Positions 1-13,221 of a stretch of 64,000 nucleotides of DNA are shown one piece after another. Positions within the stretch are counted from its first letter, which is position 1. Every line of letters begins with the position of its first letter. Made by a program: the position numbers and the translations under genes. Source of the DNA: Chromobotia macracanthus (taxonomy: Eukaryota > Chordata > Actinopteri > Cypriniformes > Botiidae). The stretch spans positions 7,569,001 to 7,633,000 of the forward strand of contig JAZGTH010000001.1 of NCBI GenBank assembly GCA_036877525.1, given 5' to 3'. The notes beneath the pieces were generated by a model. That model saw only the letters and a list, made by a program, of their open reading frames with translations, ran no database searches and was not told the DNA's origin.

Positions 1-306
1 TTTAATACTAAATATCATATATGAATATATTACAAAAAAGCAACAATATGCTGCTTTTGACAAGTCAAAAATATTTGACTGCTCAATGCCGTGATGAGCT
101 ATTTAGAATGAAATGAAGACACCCATGTAATAAACGCTGCCATGCACTAAATTTGTAGCGAAATTTAAATCCAGACATAAATCATTAATTCCACTAAAGA
201 TTTAACCTCTGTAGTACTTTATTTCTCAATTTATACAGAAAACAGACCATCTGTGAACACATTACATACTGCATTACAACAAAAATACATATTTAATCAA
301 GCTAAC

Positions 307-410
307 CTTAAAGTCATTGATAGAGAGCATAAGCTCCGGGAAGTGTGGACACTGAAAGAAAAAGTAGTAACTTGACTTAAGCATCTGACTGGGGTGACGA
401 AGGGCATAAT
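307..410 (-). CDS. ephx4: ephx4 exon 5 (cap/lid start)
   Basis: The exon has acceptor TCTGTTTAG and donor GTTAGC, a weaker but legal donor. It encodes YALRHPSQMLKSSYYFFFQC and then PHFPELMLSINDFK. It ends in phase 0; the following exon is not present in bases 1-306. Confidence 0.88.
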
Positions 411-3400
411 CTAAACAGAAAAGAGAGAACATAATAAGTAACATGTTGATTTGGATTACGTCTCTCAGAAAATCAAAGTTTATTGAGTGTTGTTTTGAAA
501 GCAGAAATAGTATGTGGACATGGATAAAATTAAATTTTTAATTATACAATGTTAATTTTTTTACACATGGAGACAACCTATATTAAAATAATGAAAATGT
601 TTTTACATTAGTGAGCATTAAAATTGAAGATTTCCCAATTAGTGCACATAAAATCCAAAAAAATTGGATTTTATGTGCACTAAAAAATTGGAGAAAAGCA
701 ACAGTCTCACACAGTCCCCTCATGTCCCTGCCAGAAGTTCACCTGTAATTACTTCCTCCTCCAGGCTGAAGCACAGGAGCCATGTGAAAATACCTATGAT
801 TCCCTAAGTCGAACCATGATATTTTATTGTGAATGATGCAGATGTTACTAATTAGCCCTAAACCAAACCAGAGCCTCTGGGGCTGGCATGATAGAACAAG
901 AAATCGAGTAGTCAGATGTACAGAGCACTTACCAGTAAACACACAGGGGTGAGGGCTGTTCAGCACTATAAGTTTTGTCACCATTTCAGGGTAATGAATT
1001 GCACAAAGCCAGGCGATGATGCCACCCCAGTCATGCCCCACAAGAAAACATCTGTTGTATCCTTAGAAAAGCATCAGAAAGAAAGCTCACATGTTTGTGC
1101 TTGTTGTTGTGTATATAGTATGTGAGCGAATGCAAAAAATGCAAAATTGATGATGAACAGTGAGATTGAGTAAGATGGTATGCTGAGGCCATATGTTTTC
1201 ACGTGTGTAAGTACACGTGTATGAGTGCATGTTTAAAGTGCATTAGTATCAGTGAAGCAAAACTGGACAATGAGTCTGACTGAGACTTAAAAAAAACTGC
1301 AGATGGGAGAAGAAACTGTGCAGCAAAATAACTAACCACATCCTGGTGGTTTTACAAAACCCTTCATATAACCACTCACTTCCTAATACTGAATAATAAT
1401 ATAGAATTTACTTTCAAATACATATTTACCTTTGAATTGAATATAAATAATATTGCTTACAAAATCGTGAGACAATCAAATTAAAGGCATGGTAGGTGAT
1501 TTTTTAGGTCCAAATGCAATGATAGTATGTCCTACTTGACTGTCAAATTATGTATGCATTCATGTATTTGGAGGAGGTATGCCTTTGGAGAGTGCTCTAA
1601 AGGGAGGGTGGGATCTTATGCTTTCAAAGCTAGGTTGCTATTGTTAGCCTCTCCTAAATTGCCTACCCTATGTTAATTTCCTAAATCCATTTAATCCCAA
1701 GTATCGTTTTTATTTAGCAATATATAATAGAATAATAAATAATAAATCCTCTATCCTAATAACTCTGTCATTGAATAAATGGCACAATACACCACCAGCC
1801 GCAACTTTGACATGATTTATAAGGTTTACCTACACACCTGTCACAAGTTCAGTAGCGAATGTGTAGGTGAAATTCAGACACATACCATTAGATCTCATTC
1901 TAAGCAGCCTACCTGACACTACCTGAAAATCCAAACACATTATCTTCACAATACACACTATTAGAAGAAGACTACTGCATTGGAATTCATCACTACAACA
2001 ACTTTATCAAAACCACTAGACATGCTGGAATGTGAAATAGAAATATGGTTGCGATAAGGAAAGCAGTCTGTTCTCACCCAGATACTCCACAATATCCTTA
2101 ATGTCAGTCACAAGACAGTCCAGTCCATAGCGCTCAGTGGAGGAGGGCAGGTCAGATTCCCCATAGCCTCGCATATCCACGGCAACAACACGAAATTCAC
2201 TCTTAAATTCCCTCAGCTGGTGACGCCAGGAAAACCTAAGAAAAACATGAGAGACATTTCATCAGGATTTCTGAGGATTACGAATGAATACATCTGCTAG
2301 TAACATTTATATACTATGAGGTTTAAACACTTTAACACTTTGCATTTGTCTTTAATAATAGGATACAAGCCAGATTTAAACACATCCCTGTACAATTGCA
2401 CAGTGTGCACTATGTCCCAGTGGCAGGAATTATTCCTAGCTTACTGGGTAACATAAGGAAGGGTAAACAAAAACAAAGAAAAATAAATCTTTTATACAAG
2501 TTACAGTATATAAGCCTAGTGGTAAAGGGGACCTGTGGAAAACAAAGCAAGCAACTGGACGGATTCATTATGCATTTCCATTGTATTGATGAGTTTAGGA
2601 CAAATTAGTCTGAATAATTATGACAAAACGTTCAGTTCAAAACAAATCATCTGCAGAGGGTATTACTTGATTGGACTGACCAAATTATGAATTACCTATA
2701 ATAATCAGGCCAATTTTTTAAAAGATTATATATATTATTTGTTATTTGCATTCAAAATCCACTTTGGTCAAAAATGAAATCATGTGCCATCTCAGTTTGA
2801 ATGGACATGACATTTCTAGTTAGTAATTAAATGTCAGGTTAATCCTGATCTCAGTTCTGCAGTCTGGCAGATTGCTAAAATGGCAACTTCACTTGCTCCC
2901 GGACAGTCAGAATACAATGACAGTACATATTACATTTCATAATAACAATATACTATACAACCCATAGTGCATTTCATAACAATATTACAATAACACACCA
3001 CAGATCATAAAGATGACATTAAAAGTTGGATGAATAATCTGTCTCAAGCCTATATAAGAACTATTTTTTAAATTTACAAGTTAACAGCCTGCTTACAGCT
3101 CTTTAGTGTTTCTTAATTACATGTGTCTCAAATTATTTTAGCAATCAAAGAGATTCCAGACTCCATGTATGCTTCTACATGAATAGAATAAACATCTAGA
3201 GTGAAGATGCAATAACAGACCAGCACATTTACAGTACCACAGATATGTATTTATCTATGACTCCATGTGCATAATGTGGACTGATGCAACAACATACTTC
3301 TTAACTGTGTCTGAGAGTATCCCAATACAGAAGTGTTTCCCTTGTGTCTGTGAAAGTGCATGTGAGTGTTTACTAAAACCTTACCAAAATTCAGGGAATC

Positions 3401-4467
3401 CATGCAGAAACAGCATAAGTGGCTTTCCTCTTTCCCCAGCAGCAACAAAGTGAAATCTGAGTCCAGACTCCTAAAAATCATACAGAGAGCAGAAACAGTT
3501 GTTCCTCATAGTAAACAGACTATATGATGAAAGAAACCTAGTCCATTTCATGACACAGTCCCGTCCATCCTGATGTAAGATCCAGTAAGAACAATAAAAT
3601 GCACCAGAGACAGAGAGGCTTGTCTTCAGATTTCAGCTCATAAGCAGCAGTATCTGCAGTTGACATTTATGGGGAGTCATATTTGTTAAATGACAGTCTG
3701 CATAAAATTGCATTTAATAGTATCCTCAGATTTCATGGATATATGAAATTAACATTTTAATACAATTTCTTTCATCTGGATGCAAACCAAAGGTTCTGTT
3801 ATAAACTCAAGTAGAAAAACATCTCCTTAAATGATCGAGAATTATGTATAAAGTGTTTCTTCTATACGTTTAATTTTTTACTCTTTATACACTATATTTT
3901 AAGTGAAACGTACATAATTAGCACACATGAAGTTTGAACGATTTGTGCAAAGCTCTGATGGTATATAAACACATTACAATCTCGCGACTCAATGCAGAGC
4001 TGTTTTCAGGACCATTGGACAGCGTAATCCAATCAACTGTCATTTTGTGGGCTCGTGACAAACTGATAGTCACCCAGAAGGTGCTGTATTGGTTATGAGA
4101 TGGTTTAGAGATGGTTACTGTTTTCTTGCAGCAAAGCACCGCAGGACAAAGTTATCCTCACGGGAACATGGTTGTATACGTTGCAATCCATCTTACCTTG
4201 ATCTTTAAAGACACGCCTTCTTACCTTGATTCTAACATAACAGTGGGTTCCCAAAGACGTGTCATTCAGGCACGCTGGGGGTGTCTCACGAATCGTCCAC
4301 TGAAAGGTTGTTGACGGTCGTAGCACGATATTCCAACCAAGTTTGAGCAGCGCTACGCCCGTGCATATCGCGCAATATCCATATATAAAAGACCAGTATC
4401 CCATCACTCTGATTTTCAGCGTCAGTCCGACTGTCAGCAACAGCAAGTTGTGAAACAGTCTCGCCAT
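307..4467 (-). CDS. ephx4: Epoxide hydrolase 4 (ephx4), 5' part, exons 1-5, running off the window
   Basis: Alpha/beta-hydrolase-fold protein of the epoxide hydrolase 3/4 group. The family is predicted to be membrane-anchored, and its physiological substrate is poorly defined. Five exons join in frame (4225-4467, 3385-3470, 2078-2235, 933-1061, 307-410; 720 nt, 240 codons), each internal one with GT/AG borders. Residues about 22-48 form a hydrophobic segment (WSFIYGYCAICTGVALLKLG), the likely signal anchor. The motif HGFPEFW gives the oxyanion-hole HGxP. VDMRGYGESD is the usual strand-turn after it. GHDWGG carries the nucleophilic Asp. The lid region begins in exon 5 (CPHFPELMLSIND). The acid/His end of the catalytic triad, roughly the last 120 residues, would lie left of base 1. 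No stop or frameshift is seen. The minus-strand order ephx4-brdt matches the vertebrate neighbourhood. Confidence 0.93.
933..1061 (-). CDS. ephx4: ephx4 exon 4 (nucleophile motif GHDWGG)
   Basis: The exon has acceptor TTCTAAG and donor GTAAGT. It encodes YNRCFLVGHDWGGIIAWLCA and then HYPEMVTKLIVLNSPHPCVFT. The Asp of GHDWGG is the expected catalytic nucleophile. Confidence 0.93.
2078..2235 (-). CDS. ephx4: ephx4 exon 3 (MRGYGESD region)
   Basis: The exon has acceptor CTTAG and donor GTGAGA. It encodes FSWRHQLREF, then VVAVDMRGYGESD, then YGLDCLVTDIKDIVEYL. Phases match exons 2 and 4. Confidence 0.93.
3385..3470 (-). CDS. ephx4: ephx4 exon 2 (HGFP oxyanion motif)
   Basis: The exon has acceptor TTTTTAG and donor GTAAGG. 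It encodes ESGLRFHFVAAGERGKP followed by LMLFLHGFPEFW. The final codon (Trp) is split with exon 3 (TG|G). Confidence 0.93.
4225..4467 (-). CDS. ephx4: ephx4 exon 1 (start codon, membrane anchor)
   Basis: The start ATG is at 4467. The 81 codons begin MARLFHNLLLL and end CYVRIK, directly before the donor GTAAGA. The exon encodes the short N-terminal tail, the hydrophobic anchor and the linker into the hydrolase fold. The start was chosen because it opens the frame that continues into exon 2 and gives the expected family N-terminus. Confidence 0.92.
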
Positions 4468-5934
4468 TTTTACATAACTGCGGGGATACGCTTGTTGATC
4501 GCCGTGTATTGATTTGTTTACTCAGTTGCGTTGTGTTTCAAAAACGATGCGCATGGTAACAACCCTGTCGCACCATTCAGAACGCATCCTGTGCGGGGAG
4601 GATCCCTGTATGGACGGAACGGAGCCTCGCTTACGTAAATGACAGGAGAGATGCTCAGTTCCAGAGGTGTTTACATCTTGGACTGAACCATTACACCACA
4701 TCTACAATACTAAAGATGTGACAAACCCAGAATACTTTCGCAGAAGGCTGATCCATATAACGATGAGACATCGATCAGCGCGAACTCACGACTGTTCGAG
4801 CGCGCGCTCCTGGTATAAGTATCAAAAGCTTCGTTTTTATAATATAAGCGTTCTAGGCTGTAGATGAGGTGCAGATGTCTTCCGACATTTTACGGCCTAA
4901 ACACCATAGCACATTACAAGAGCATTTCGCGAGTCCAATGACCAAACTTGGTCTGATATGCAATAGTAAAATCAGATGAGATTATCTCGAGGTGTAAGAA
5001 ATGTGCCATATTGCACAAATTTCTTCAAACAATTCAAGTCCACCAAAAGATGAGAAGGCTAGATCGTTTTACCTTGTGTCTCTCAAATGAAGCTTTATTT
5101 AAAATTCAAACTAGTGATTCTAGAAACTGGTGTCAAACATTGTCTTACATCTTTCATATTCAAACACCAAAACCTTGAATTGTATCAATTGCAAAGCTCC
5201 ACATGATAATCATATTCAATAATAGGCAACCACAAACTAATAAAAATACTTTTCATTGACTTAACTTTTAGAAATATATGAATCTTTCTCAATAGCATAT
5301 GACACTTCAGCAATGTGGTATAATGAATAAAGTGCTTGTGATGATCATTTACAAAAGGAAGGCACAGGAACAACTATTACAGTAAGAAAAACAATATCAA
5401 ACATGTCTTTAGTGCAATACAATCACTAGGTCATGCTTCTGAATCAACATGACTCTGGAGAACCCACTAACTTTAGGCACAAAGAATTGCCTATTATCTC
5501 CAATAAGATAAAGAGAAGAACTTTATTGCACTGCACTTACAAGTGGATACAAACAGAAATACAGGAGGTGTAAATAACTATCTAAATTCTTAATCGTTGA
5601 AGACCAACGTCTATAAAAATGTCTGTTCCCAGTAACCCAAAGTGAAATGTTATATACACGTTATCTTTACATTTCTGACACTACGAAATACCTTAAACAC
5701 AACAAGTTTAAACACAGTCAGCACATTATCTGTTATTATTACTGCATCAAATACATGGAATACCACCTAATAAGTGCAGTGTCAGAGCACTGCACATGAA
5801 TATCCCTTACAGTTCTATTAACAGCTAGCGCAAGATCACCAGCTTTGCATTATTCATACAACAGAAGAGTTGATGAAATACATCAAAGATTTAAATTACA
5901 ATAAGTAAACAATCTTCTGTATAAAACAAGTATA
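4468..5934. other. ephx4 upstream region / brdt 3' flank
   Basis: This is non-coding sequence between the ephx4 start and the brdt 3' end. The stretch 4500-4870 is relatively CpG-rich and probably holds the ephx4 promoter and 5' UTR. That is inferred from position only; I see no clear TATA box. Nothing else is recognised. Confidence 0.5.
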
Positions 5935-6203
5935 AGTGAAAGTGACATTTGTCAGTTATGGTAACCCATACCCAAAATGTGATCTCTGCCTTTAACCCAT
6001 CACTGGTGAGGAGTGAACACACTGCAAGTCGTGAACACACACACCCGGAACAGTGGGCAGCACACTACTGCTGCCCGGGAAGCAATCGGGAGTTAGGTGC
6101 CTTGCTCAAGGGCACTTTGGTTGCTACCTGCCAGCGCTGGAATCGAACCACCAACTTTCTGATCACAAGCCCAACTCACTTACCAGTAGGCCACAACTGC
6201 CCC
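5935..6203 (-). repeat. tRNA-derived SINE, copy 1
   Basis: Read on the minus strand, this starts with a degenerate tRNA head: an A-box-like GTGGCCTACTGGTAAGTGAG and a B-box-like GTGGTTCGATTCC. The body contains TTGCTCAAGGGCAC on the plus strand. It ends in CTTTCACTT near 5935. A second copy in the same orientation is at 25993-26225. It lies just downstream of the brdt terminal exon. Confidence 0.75.
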
Positions 6204-6511
6204 AATATAACGTATAATGAACATGTTAAAGAACAAAAAAAACTCTCTTTTCGAAGGTGCCTTAGAAATGGCAGCATTTCAGTGCAGACATTGCTGAATC
6301 CAAACATCAACTTGTCAAAACAACAAAAAAGGAATATACACTTTACACTGTCGACTACTGAGAGCTAACACATGTAAAGTGATTGTTGTTAGGCTTTTGT
6401 GCACATCAAAAGCCTAAGATCCATTTTAGTCACTGGTAGTTTGGGAAGGGACAAAATGGTTTACGCTGTTCACCAAACAGTATACAACCAGGTAATTTTA
6501 ATATTTAGATC

Positions 6512-6580
6512 TCAGTCCAAGTTCTTCTCAAAGGTTGCCATTATGTCACTCTGCATGGTCATGTCAATCACTCCTGACAT
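6512..6580 (-). pseudogene. brdt: brdt terminal exon (P-TEFb-interacting motif), intact
   Basis: The acceptor ATCCTTAG precedes 22 codons, MSGVIDMTMQSDIM then ATFEKNLD, and stop TGA at 6512-6514. The family tail is nearly the same (IDMTLQSDIM...FENN-D); in BRD4 and BRDT this region contacts P-TEFb (known for the family). It is striking that this tail is open while the bromodomains are wrecked. Confidence 0.85.
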
Positions 6581-6717
6581 CTAAGGATAAAAAGCATTCA
6601 CATAAAGTTAAGTAATTCATCCAACACTGCATTTAATATTTCCAAAATTGAATGAATACAATTATTTATTTAAATAAAAACCTATAGCGTGTTAACAACT
6701 TGGCAGGAAGTACTTAC

Positions 6718-6970
6718 AGCCTCTCTCCTGTGGCACTCTTGTTCCTTCTTGCGAACCATCTCTCGTTCCCCATCTACAGAGCTCTGTGCAAGCAAGCAGG
6801 GCTTAGGGGCACTGGGGGTGTCCAAAACTGCCACCATCAGAGGCAGTTCTGGCGACTCTACTTCTAGCTTTGAAGGCTGGCAGTCCAGCTTAGTCTTTTG
6901 GAACAGCTGCACCAGACTATAAATCCATGAAGGCCACATTGTCAGCAAGTTCAGCTGGAACATTTGAATA
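6718..6970 (-). pseudogene. brdt: brdt penultimate exon (EREMVRKKEQECHRREA)
   Basis: The end of this exon, EREMVRKKEQECHRREA followed by donor GTAAGT, matches the BRDT segment just before the P-TEFb-interacting tail. Upstream codons (PSWIYSLVQLFQKTKLDC) stay open, but I cannot place the acceptor; a frame is open to 7008. Splicing to the last exon would be in phase 0 and in frame. Confidence 0.72.
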
Positions 6971-7510
6971 GTACACAACCCTTCACACTCTGGGCCACAG
7001 GGATCCAAGTGTCAAAGCATACATAACACTAAACAGCAATAGGGATTGGAATGCTTCTAATTATACTGCAAAACAAATCAGAGTGCATCAGAGTGGTGGC
7101 AGTGCATCCCCCTTGTTCCTTGAAAAAGACATTCCCATTGTTCCTTGGGAAACTAGTATATAACCAACATACAAGTTCTGTTCCAAAATCTAGTGGGCTG
7201 CCTAACTATACAGCACTTTATCACATCACATTCATCATTCATAGACAAGGTTACCCCAGAAAGCAATGCAATGAGTTTAATAAAAAAAAAAAATCCTCCA
7301 CGATGGCAGAGTCTAGAGAAAAGATTACAAATATATTTTTATTACATTCAATACAGAACTGTATTGATACTAATTTCATCTAATGTAAATTTAATACTTC
7401 ACTCAGTATCTTTTGTGCTTATTTTAAAGTAACACTCAAAGGGTGTTTTACACCGCTCTGTTGGTGCATGCAAACACCCACCCTCATACCACTACCAATT
7501 TATTTCAGAA

Positions 7511-9068
7511 TACAGCTCTGGGAAAAAAATTGAGACCACTCCAAATTTTTCAGCATCTCTACATTTATGGCAGCCATTCCATTGTAGTGTCTATTGAGCT
7601 CCAACACAGGCACATCTCATTCTGCTTAATGAAGTACTGATTAAGTGATCACCTAAACAAAGTATTATTTAACAAGTACAGAAAACACGGTTGTGGTCGT
7701 CACTATCCTCTTGCTAAAGGACCAGCTGGATGGCAAAAACAGTGCTAGTAGAACCTCAAAAGTAAGTGGAATCAAATAATAACTGTTGACCATCTCAAAA
7801 GTAAAGTTTTGGATGAGGAAAAGGAGGGTTCAGTTCTGGCTTTACTAGCAGAGAGATGCAGTGAACATCAGGTTGCTTAAATCCTTAAAATTTCAAAGAC
7901 AGCAGTTCATAAGATTAAGCTGCAGACATTGGGGACAACAAAACTACAGACCAGTGGAGGGCAAAAATGACTTTTCACTGGACAAGACGCCCACCAACAC
8001 ATTCAAATGTCAGTCAAAAACCATAGGATGACATCAAGTGACCAACAAAAAGAATGGCAACTGGGGTGAAGTGCATGTCGAGGTCAGTTTAAAACAGGCT
8101 CATAAAGGCAGCACTGAAGTTGTGCAAAGCTGGATAACGCCCTTAATCAATAAGAAGCAAAGAATAGCCAGGCTAAGGTTTGCAAAAGACCATAAGGACC
8201 ATTAAGAACCACAGAGGACTGGAGTAAATTAATCTTCTCAGATGAGTCCAATTTTCAGCTTTGCCCAACACCTGGTCATTTAATGCTTAGATGAAGACAT
8301 GGAGAGGCCAACAAGCCACAGTGTCTCACACCCACTGTGAAATTTGATGGAGGATCTTCGATGGTCTGGGGGTGCTTCAACAAGCCACATACAAGGTTGT
8401 CCTGGGGAAAAAAAAAAAAAAACTTGCTTCCTTCTGCTCTGACAATGTTCTCCAACTTGAGGGTTGGTTTATCTAGCAGGACAATGCTCCCTGCCAAACA
8501 ACGATGTCAATCAACGGATGGAGGATCACCAGATCAAGACCCTGTCATGGCCAGCCCAATCTCCAGACCTAAACCCCACTGAAAACCTCTGGAATGTGAT
8601 CAAGAGGAAGATGGATGGTCACAAGCCATCAAACAAAGCAGAGCTGTTTGAATTTTGCGCAAGGAATGGCATAAAGTCACCCAACAGCAAAAATGTGAAA
8701 TATCGGTGGAGAGAATGCCAAGATGCATGAAAGTTGTGATTTAAAAATCAGGGTTATTCCACCAAATATTGTTTATTGAACTCTTCCCAAGTTAAGACAT
8801 TAGTACTGTCTTGTTTAAAAATTAGTATTAACTTCTTTTCTTTGTATTATTTGAGGTCTGAAAAAAATGCATATTTGTTATTTTGATAATTTATTTAGAG
8901 CATTCATTTCAAATTTTGAAATAAATGCTCTAAATGACAATATATATTTGGAATTTGGGAGGAATCTTGTTAGTAGTTTGTATGTTAATTGTATTTAAAC
9001 ACATACCTATAAAGGGTAAAACCAAAGAAACTGATAATTTTGCAGTGGCTACTTTTAAAAAGCTGTCA
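7511..9068 (+). mobile_element. Degenerate Tc1-like DNA transposon
   Basis: The left terminal repeat TACAGCTCTGGGAAAAAAAT starts at 7511. The right end decays near 9068 (GTGGCTACTTTTAAAAAGCT). The plus-strand body carries a transposase relic: TPTVKFDGGSSMVWGCF near 8329-8379 and SPDLNPTENLWNVIKRKMDG near 8561-8620, which contains the DDE Glu region. Many stops and frameshifts show it is dead. It lies between the brdt Ser-rich and penultimate exons. Confidence 0.82.
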
Positions 9069-12000
9069 ATGATGAAATATTTAGCCAAGTGGCACATGGC
9101 TAAGCCCGGAGTTAAATTTTTTTATGTGCACCTGTACTGGCACTGTTAGACATGGAACATATGTTTTAATAGAATAAATATTGCACAAGATGCTACCAAG
9201 ATGGTTTTCAGAATGCCATGGAAGGCAGTTTAAAAATATGAAATTAGACAAATTGTATAAATGGAGAGTCTCAACTAAAAATGAACAAAATAATTATTAA
9301 CAGTGCTTACAAAATTTGGATGCTGTGCTGTATATTGCAAGTGCATGTATATTATCAAAGGAACTTTAAGATTATCCAAAATATCAATTTTAACAGAATT
9401 TTTGTGATTGATTAGCCTTGCTTGCACGGAACCATGTAAAGTATCTGTACCTTTTAAAGCAAGTTGGATTTGGCGGCTTGTGTGGACTTGCACAGTTTAT
9501 TCCCATCATGCTTCCCTGGGAAATATGAGAAACTCAGAAACCATTCAGAAAAGGGAAATGACTCAAATGAAATCTCCAGAAAGAAATGCTGGCCAGGCAT
9601 TTTGTGCATGGAGGACTCCTTCAGTGTGTAGCGAAAATGTGTTTAAGGGAAATTAATAGTGAGGCTTGTTCAACAATAGATATGTCATATATGAACAAGT
9701 TTACTCAAAATTAATGTTAATATGTTCTCCACCATTCCCTGTGTAAGGGAAACATATACACACACATATATACACACGCACGTACGTGCACGCACGCGTA
9801 TATACAAATGCATATATAAAATTATTAATAATTAATCAGGATCAATGATTTGGGGAATTCTTAATCAATGTAATACATTGATTTAACACTCTTGTAGAGC
9901 ATGTAGCAAAGATCAGCAGAATTAGGGACTCCAGATTATAAGCATGAACCAACACCACAATTATGTAGCAAATCGAATGTCAAATCAATGAAACAGTGTT
10001 GTTTAAAACACCATTTCATTCGTGGAACGAAACTCAAAGGAGAATACATATAATTAATCGTCATTAAATATACATATTTTGTAGTACCTGATCAGCAGGG
10101 ATGATTCCAATAATCAGATGTTGCATTCGTCCAGCTCGTCTTATTGAATCTAAGAAACATTATTTGTCTGGCCTTTGAAAACAACGCTTCTCTGCTTTAA
10201 CAGGACTTTAGAGCAGGTAGAAAGATTGAACACAGTTTAAGTGACCTTATTTGTGAGCATTAAACACAGCAACAATCAAGGGTGGATACACATGGGTCTT
10301 GAGGATGTTAAGCCTGTGCAAGTCAAATCAGCTAAGCATTCTGAATGAACCATCAGTAGAATCACCTTAATAAAGGGGCACAACTTAGCGCAGCTATTCT
10401 ATGTGTATAGAATATGGATACTTGCATTGAGCTCTAGTGCAGAGCGTGAATCCAAATGCATTTCAAAAGTGGTTCAGAAGTGATGGAGTTTGTCAAGTTC
10501 CGGAGAGCAACGAAGTTAGCTGAAATGACGTCCAGAGTCTGTCTCAGATGGACTGAGCCAGATGCTGGACCCCCCTCCCTCCATGGGGAGGGGTGCCAGG
10601 GCCGAAGATCCTTGCAAGAAGACAAAGACTAGGACTAGGACGACAAGACTAAGGTGTTGGTGGTCATTTTTAAGTTCAGCTCGGTCACGCCCAGTGAAAC
10701 TTAAACAACCAATAGGTGTTAAGCAGGCAAAGTTTCTTTGTCTCATTCAACACCTTATTTGCATGTTTTATGGCCGGATGGCACATTTGCAAATATTAAT
10801 CCAGGTTATTGTAGAAAGACTATCATGCCTGTTATGGTTACACAGCATACATAGTCTGATGGGAAATTACAAGACAATCTGTTAGATATTAAATATGACA
10901 GAGTTTGAACTACATTAAGTTGTGATTCATCCTAATGCATGAATGCAAACAAAACATCAATCCAAACTTGCATACCTATCTACAGTGTTACAGTAAAGAT
11001 ACATAGTTTTGTAGCCAGCATACCATGGGAATGTATACAACTATATACAGTTTAGGACTGTTTAGTTGTAAGTTAGAAAGAGTTCTTCCTTTGGATAGAA
11101 GTGTTCTTTCTTGGGCCACCTGGAGTTACTGGAACTCCATGTGGTGCCCATGGAATTCTTTTGAAGCTTGTGCAGGGTGTCATACACAGTCCTGTATCAG
11201 AGGTTGCTGATAGCAATCTGGAGGGGAGGTTTGCCTCCAGACTCTCTGGAGCCTCTCTGGGGTCTTTCAAGCCCCCACACTAGGTTTGTATATCTTAAGT
11301 AAAAAGGGGTATTTTATGATCCATACATGATCCAAATATTGGGCCATGCCAGACACTACAAGTGTTTCTGGAAAGCACTGCTCATCCCTTATTATTGGTT
11401 AATGGACTCTCCTGCAGAGGTGACAATAATCTACATTGCTGCAAAGAGAATGAAAGTGTGCAGTGCTTACATCTTTAATGCACAAATATAAGCAAGCAAA
11501 TACAATCTGGTCAATTTAGCCCTATTTAGCCTTTACACCTTTGTGGCACTGAACCTGCACTTGACCATTATGCTACTAAATTGCAGCTTATTTAAAAAGC
11601 GCCACTATTCTGAAAGCTGTATAGCAGCCATCCAATCAGACTCAAATTTGTTTTAGCAGCTTTTTATATTCTAGCTATTTGATATCAGGCAGTCTGTGTG
11701 TGTTGTGAGACTAAAAACTACTTTTCCTTGAATGTATACCTCCTGGATGATAGACTCAGTAGCTCTTACAGTTAGACAATATTTGCTTGTCTAAATAAGT
11801 GTCAAAACTAACTGTTCAGTGACATTCACATAAAACCTTAAGTCTTCCTAACTCCATGTCAGTTTATAAAATTCTTATTACACTATTAGGTATTGCAATA
11901 ATTAGATTATTGTATATTTTATATGCTAGGGTCTACAGTAAGAACGCATATGTTTAAAATGTACATTTAAAATGTTTAAATGTAATTCTTATTCTTAATA

Positions 12001-13221
12001 AAAAGCCACTTTATGACAACAACAAAGCCTAATCTATTTAAAGAGATTGAACTATGAGAATATTTTCTGTGAGAACAAAACTGAAGCAAGTAGAGAAATG
12101 CCTCAAACTGTGAGCCAGGATCACAGCCTATCCCTGTGACAGACATGGGTACAGCAGGTGAGGCCAGTGGTGACAGAAGGGTACCCAAGTGATGATGAGG
12201 AAAGAGAGATTTTACTTAACATTAAGCGACATCTTTTGCATTATATTATGAAAGGCTGTTAAGGAGATGCAGCAACGACATGCGGCTGGGGAATAAATTA
12301 AACTGATGACAAATGGTTAACACATCACCAGAAAATACAAACATGCAATGCTAGCCCACAGAGGATAAGCAAAAGTTCAGGGCCGATGCACATACATAGT
12401 GTTAATACAGCAGACAGCTGTAAGGTTGCCAAGCAAAGTATGGATGTCGGTAGGCATCAATATTGTCACATCAATACAACCTCTTGCAATGTCTGTTTGA
12501 CAATGGGGCAATATCAGAAAATCTAGCAATACATGAAGTGAAATGTGCCATCATAGAGTACTGAATGGGCCTAGGCCATTTAATGTCTCTTGTTATTCCT
12601 TACTGGCTTTTTACCTTGTTTTTAATTAGGTTGGCATGGCCTGGGGCTTTTGACCACATTTGCACAATGTGGTCAATTCACTTCAGTCATGGCTGTGGGA
12701 AAGGACAACCCCATTCCATTACTCAGCTTTTCTGAATTAATGAATCCTATCAGTTCATGCAATTAAAGATTTTTTTTTCCTTTTAAAGCAATCGTTTTCT
12801 TGCTGTAATTTCAACAGAATCATCCAAGTGGTCAAAATGTGTATTTGTACATAAGTGCACAATTTGCATTCTTGTGATGGTAAATAAAAGGGAGAAAACA
12901 ATGAGATGACAAAAGAAGTGACAAAGCAAACAATATTAATCCTCAGAGCACAACAATCGTCTATGAAAATGCATTTTATTAAATGACTGGGTATCAAACA
13001 CCAAGATCAGCGGTTAATGTTTATACCTCTTTGGGTAAATAAAACTGCACACATCTACAAAAAATGCAATGGCTTTAAAGCAGAACAGGTGGTTGTCTTT
13101 TATGACAGCTTTGTTTTGTCCTACCTTTAAATGAAAAATTTTTTTTTACTATTTTTAGTTATTATTGTTAGGAATGCGAGTTGTGTGAGTAACATTTATC
13201 ATTTTTGGTTTATTTTCTGCA
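9069..13221. other. brdt 3'-half intronic / unassigned sequence
   Basis: Apart from an AC/AT/CG simple repeat near 9752-9818, I see no recognisable gene or element. The variable middle part of BRDT should lie here; I cannot identify its exons with confidence. Short open frames near 10434-11283 have no family resemblance that I can support. Confidence 0.4.
9752..9818. repeat. Simple alternating purine-pyrimidine repeat
   Basis: The run ATACACACACATATATACAC continues into ACGTACGTGCACGCACGCG and TATATAC. It is nearly all alternating purine/pyrimidine. Confidence 0.85.

Noticed and set aside
4667..4867. A small plus-strand gene divergent from ephx4
   Set aside because: It is a 66-codon frame with no family resemblance, in the promoter/5' region of ephx4, and has no splice or conservation signal.
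10434..11283. Several overlapping open frames as a hidden gene or the missing middle brdt exons
   Set aside because: They overlap on both strands, lack convincing splice borders and show no similarity I can defend. GC-richer local composition explains the open frames.
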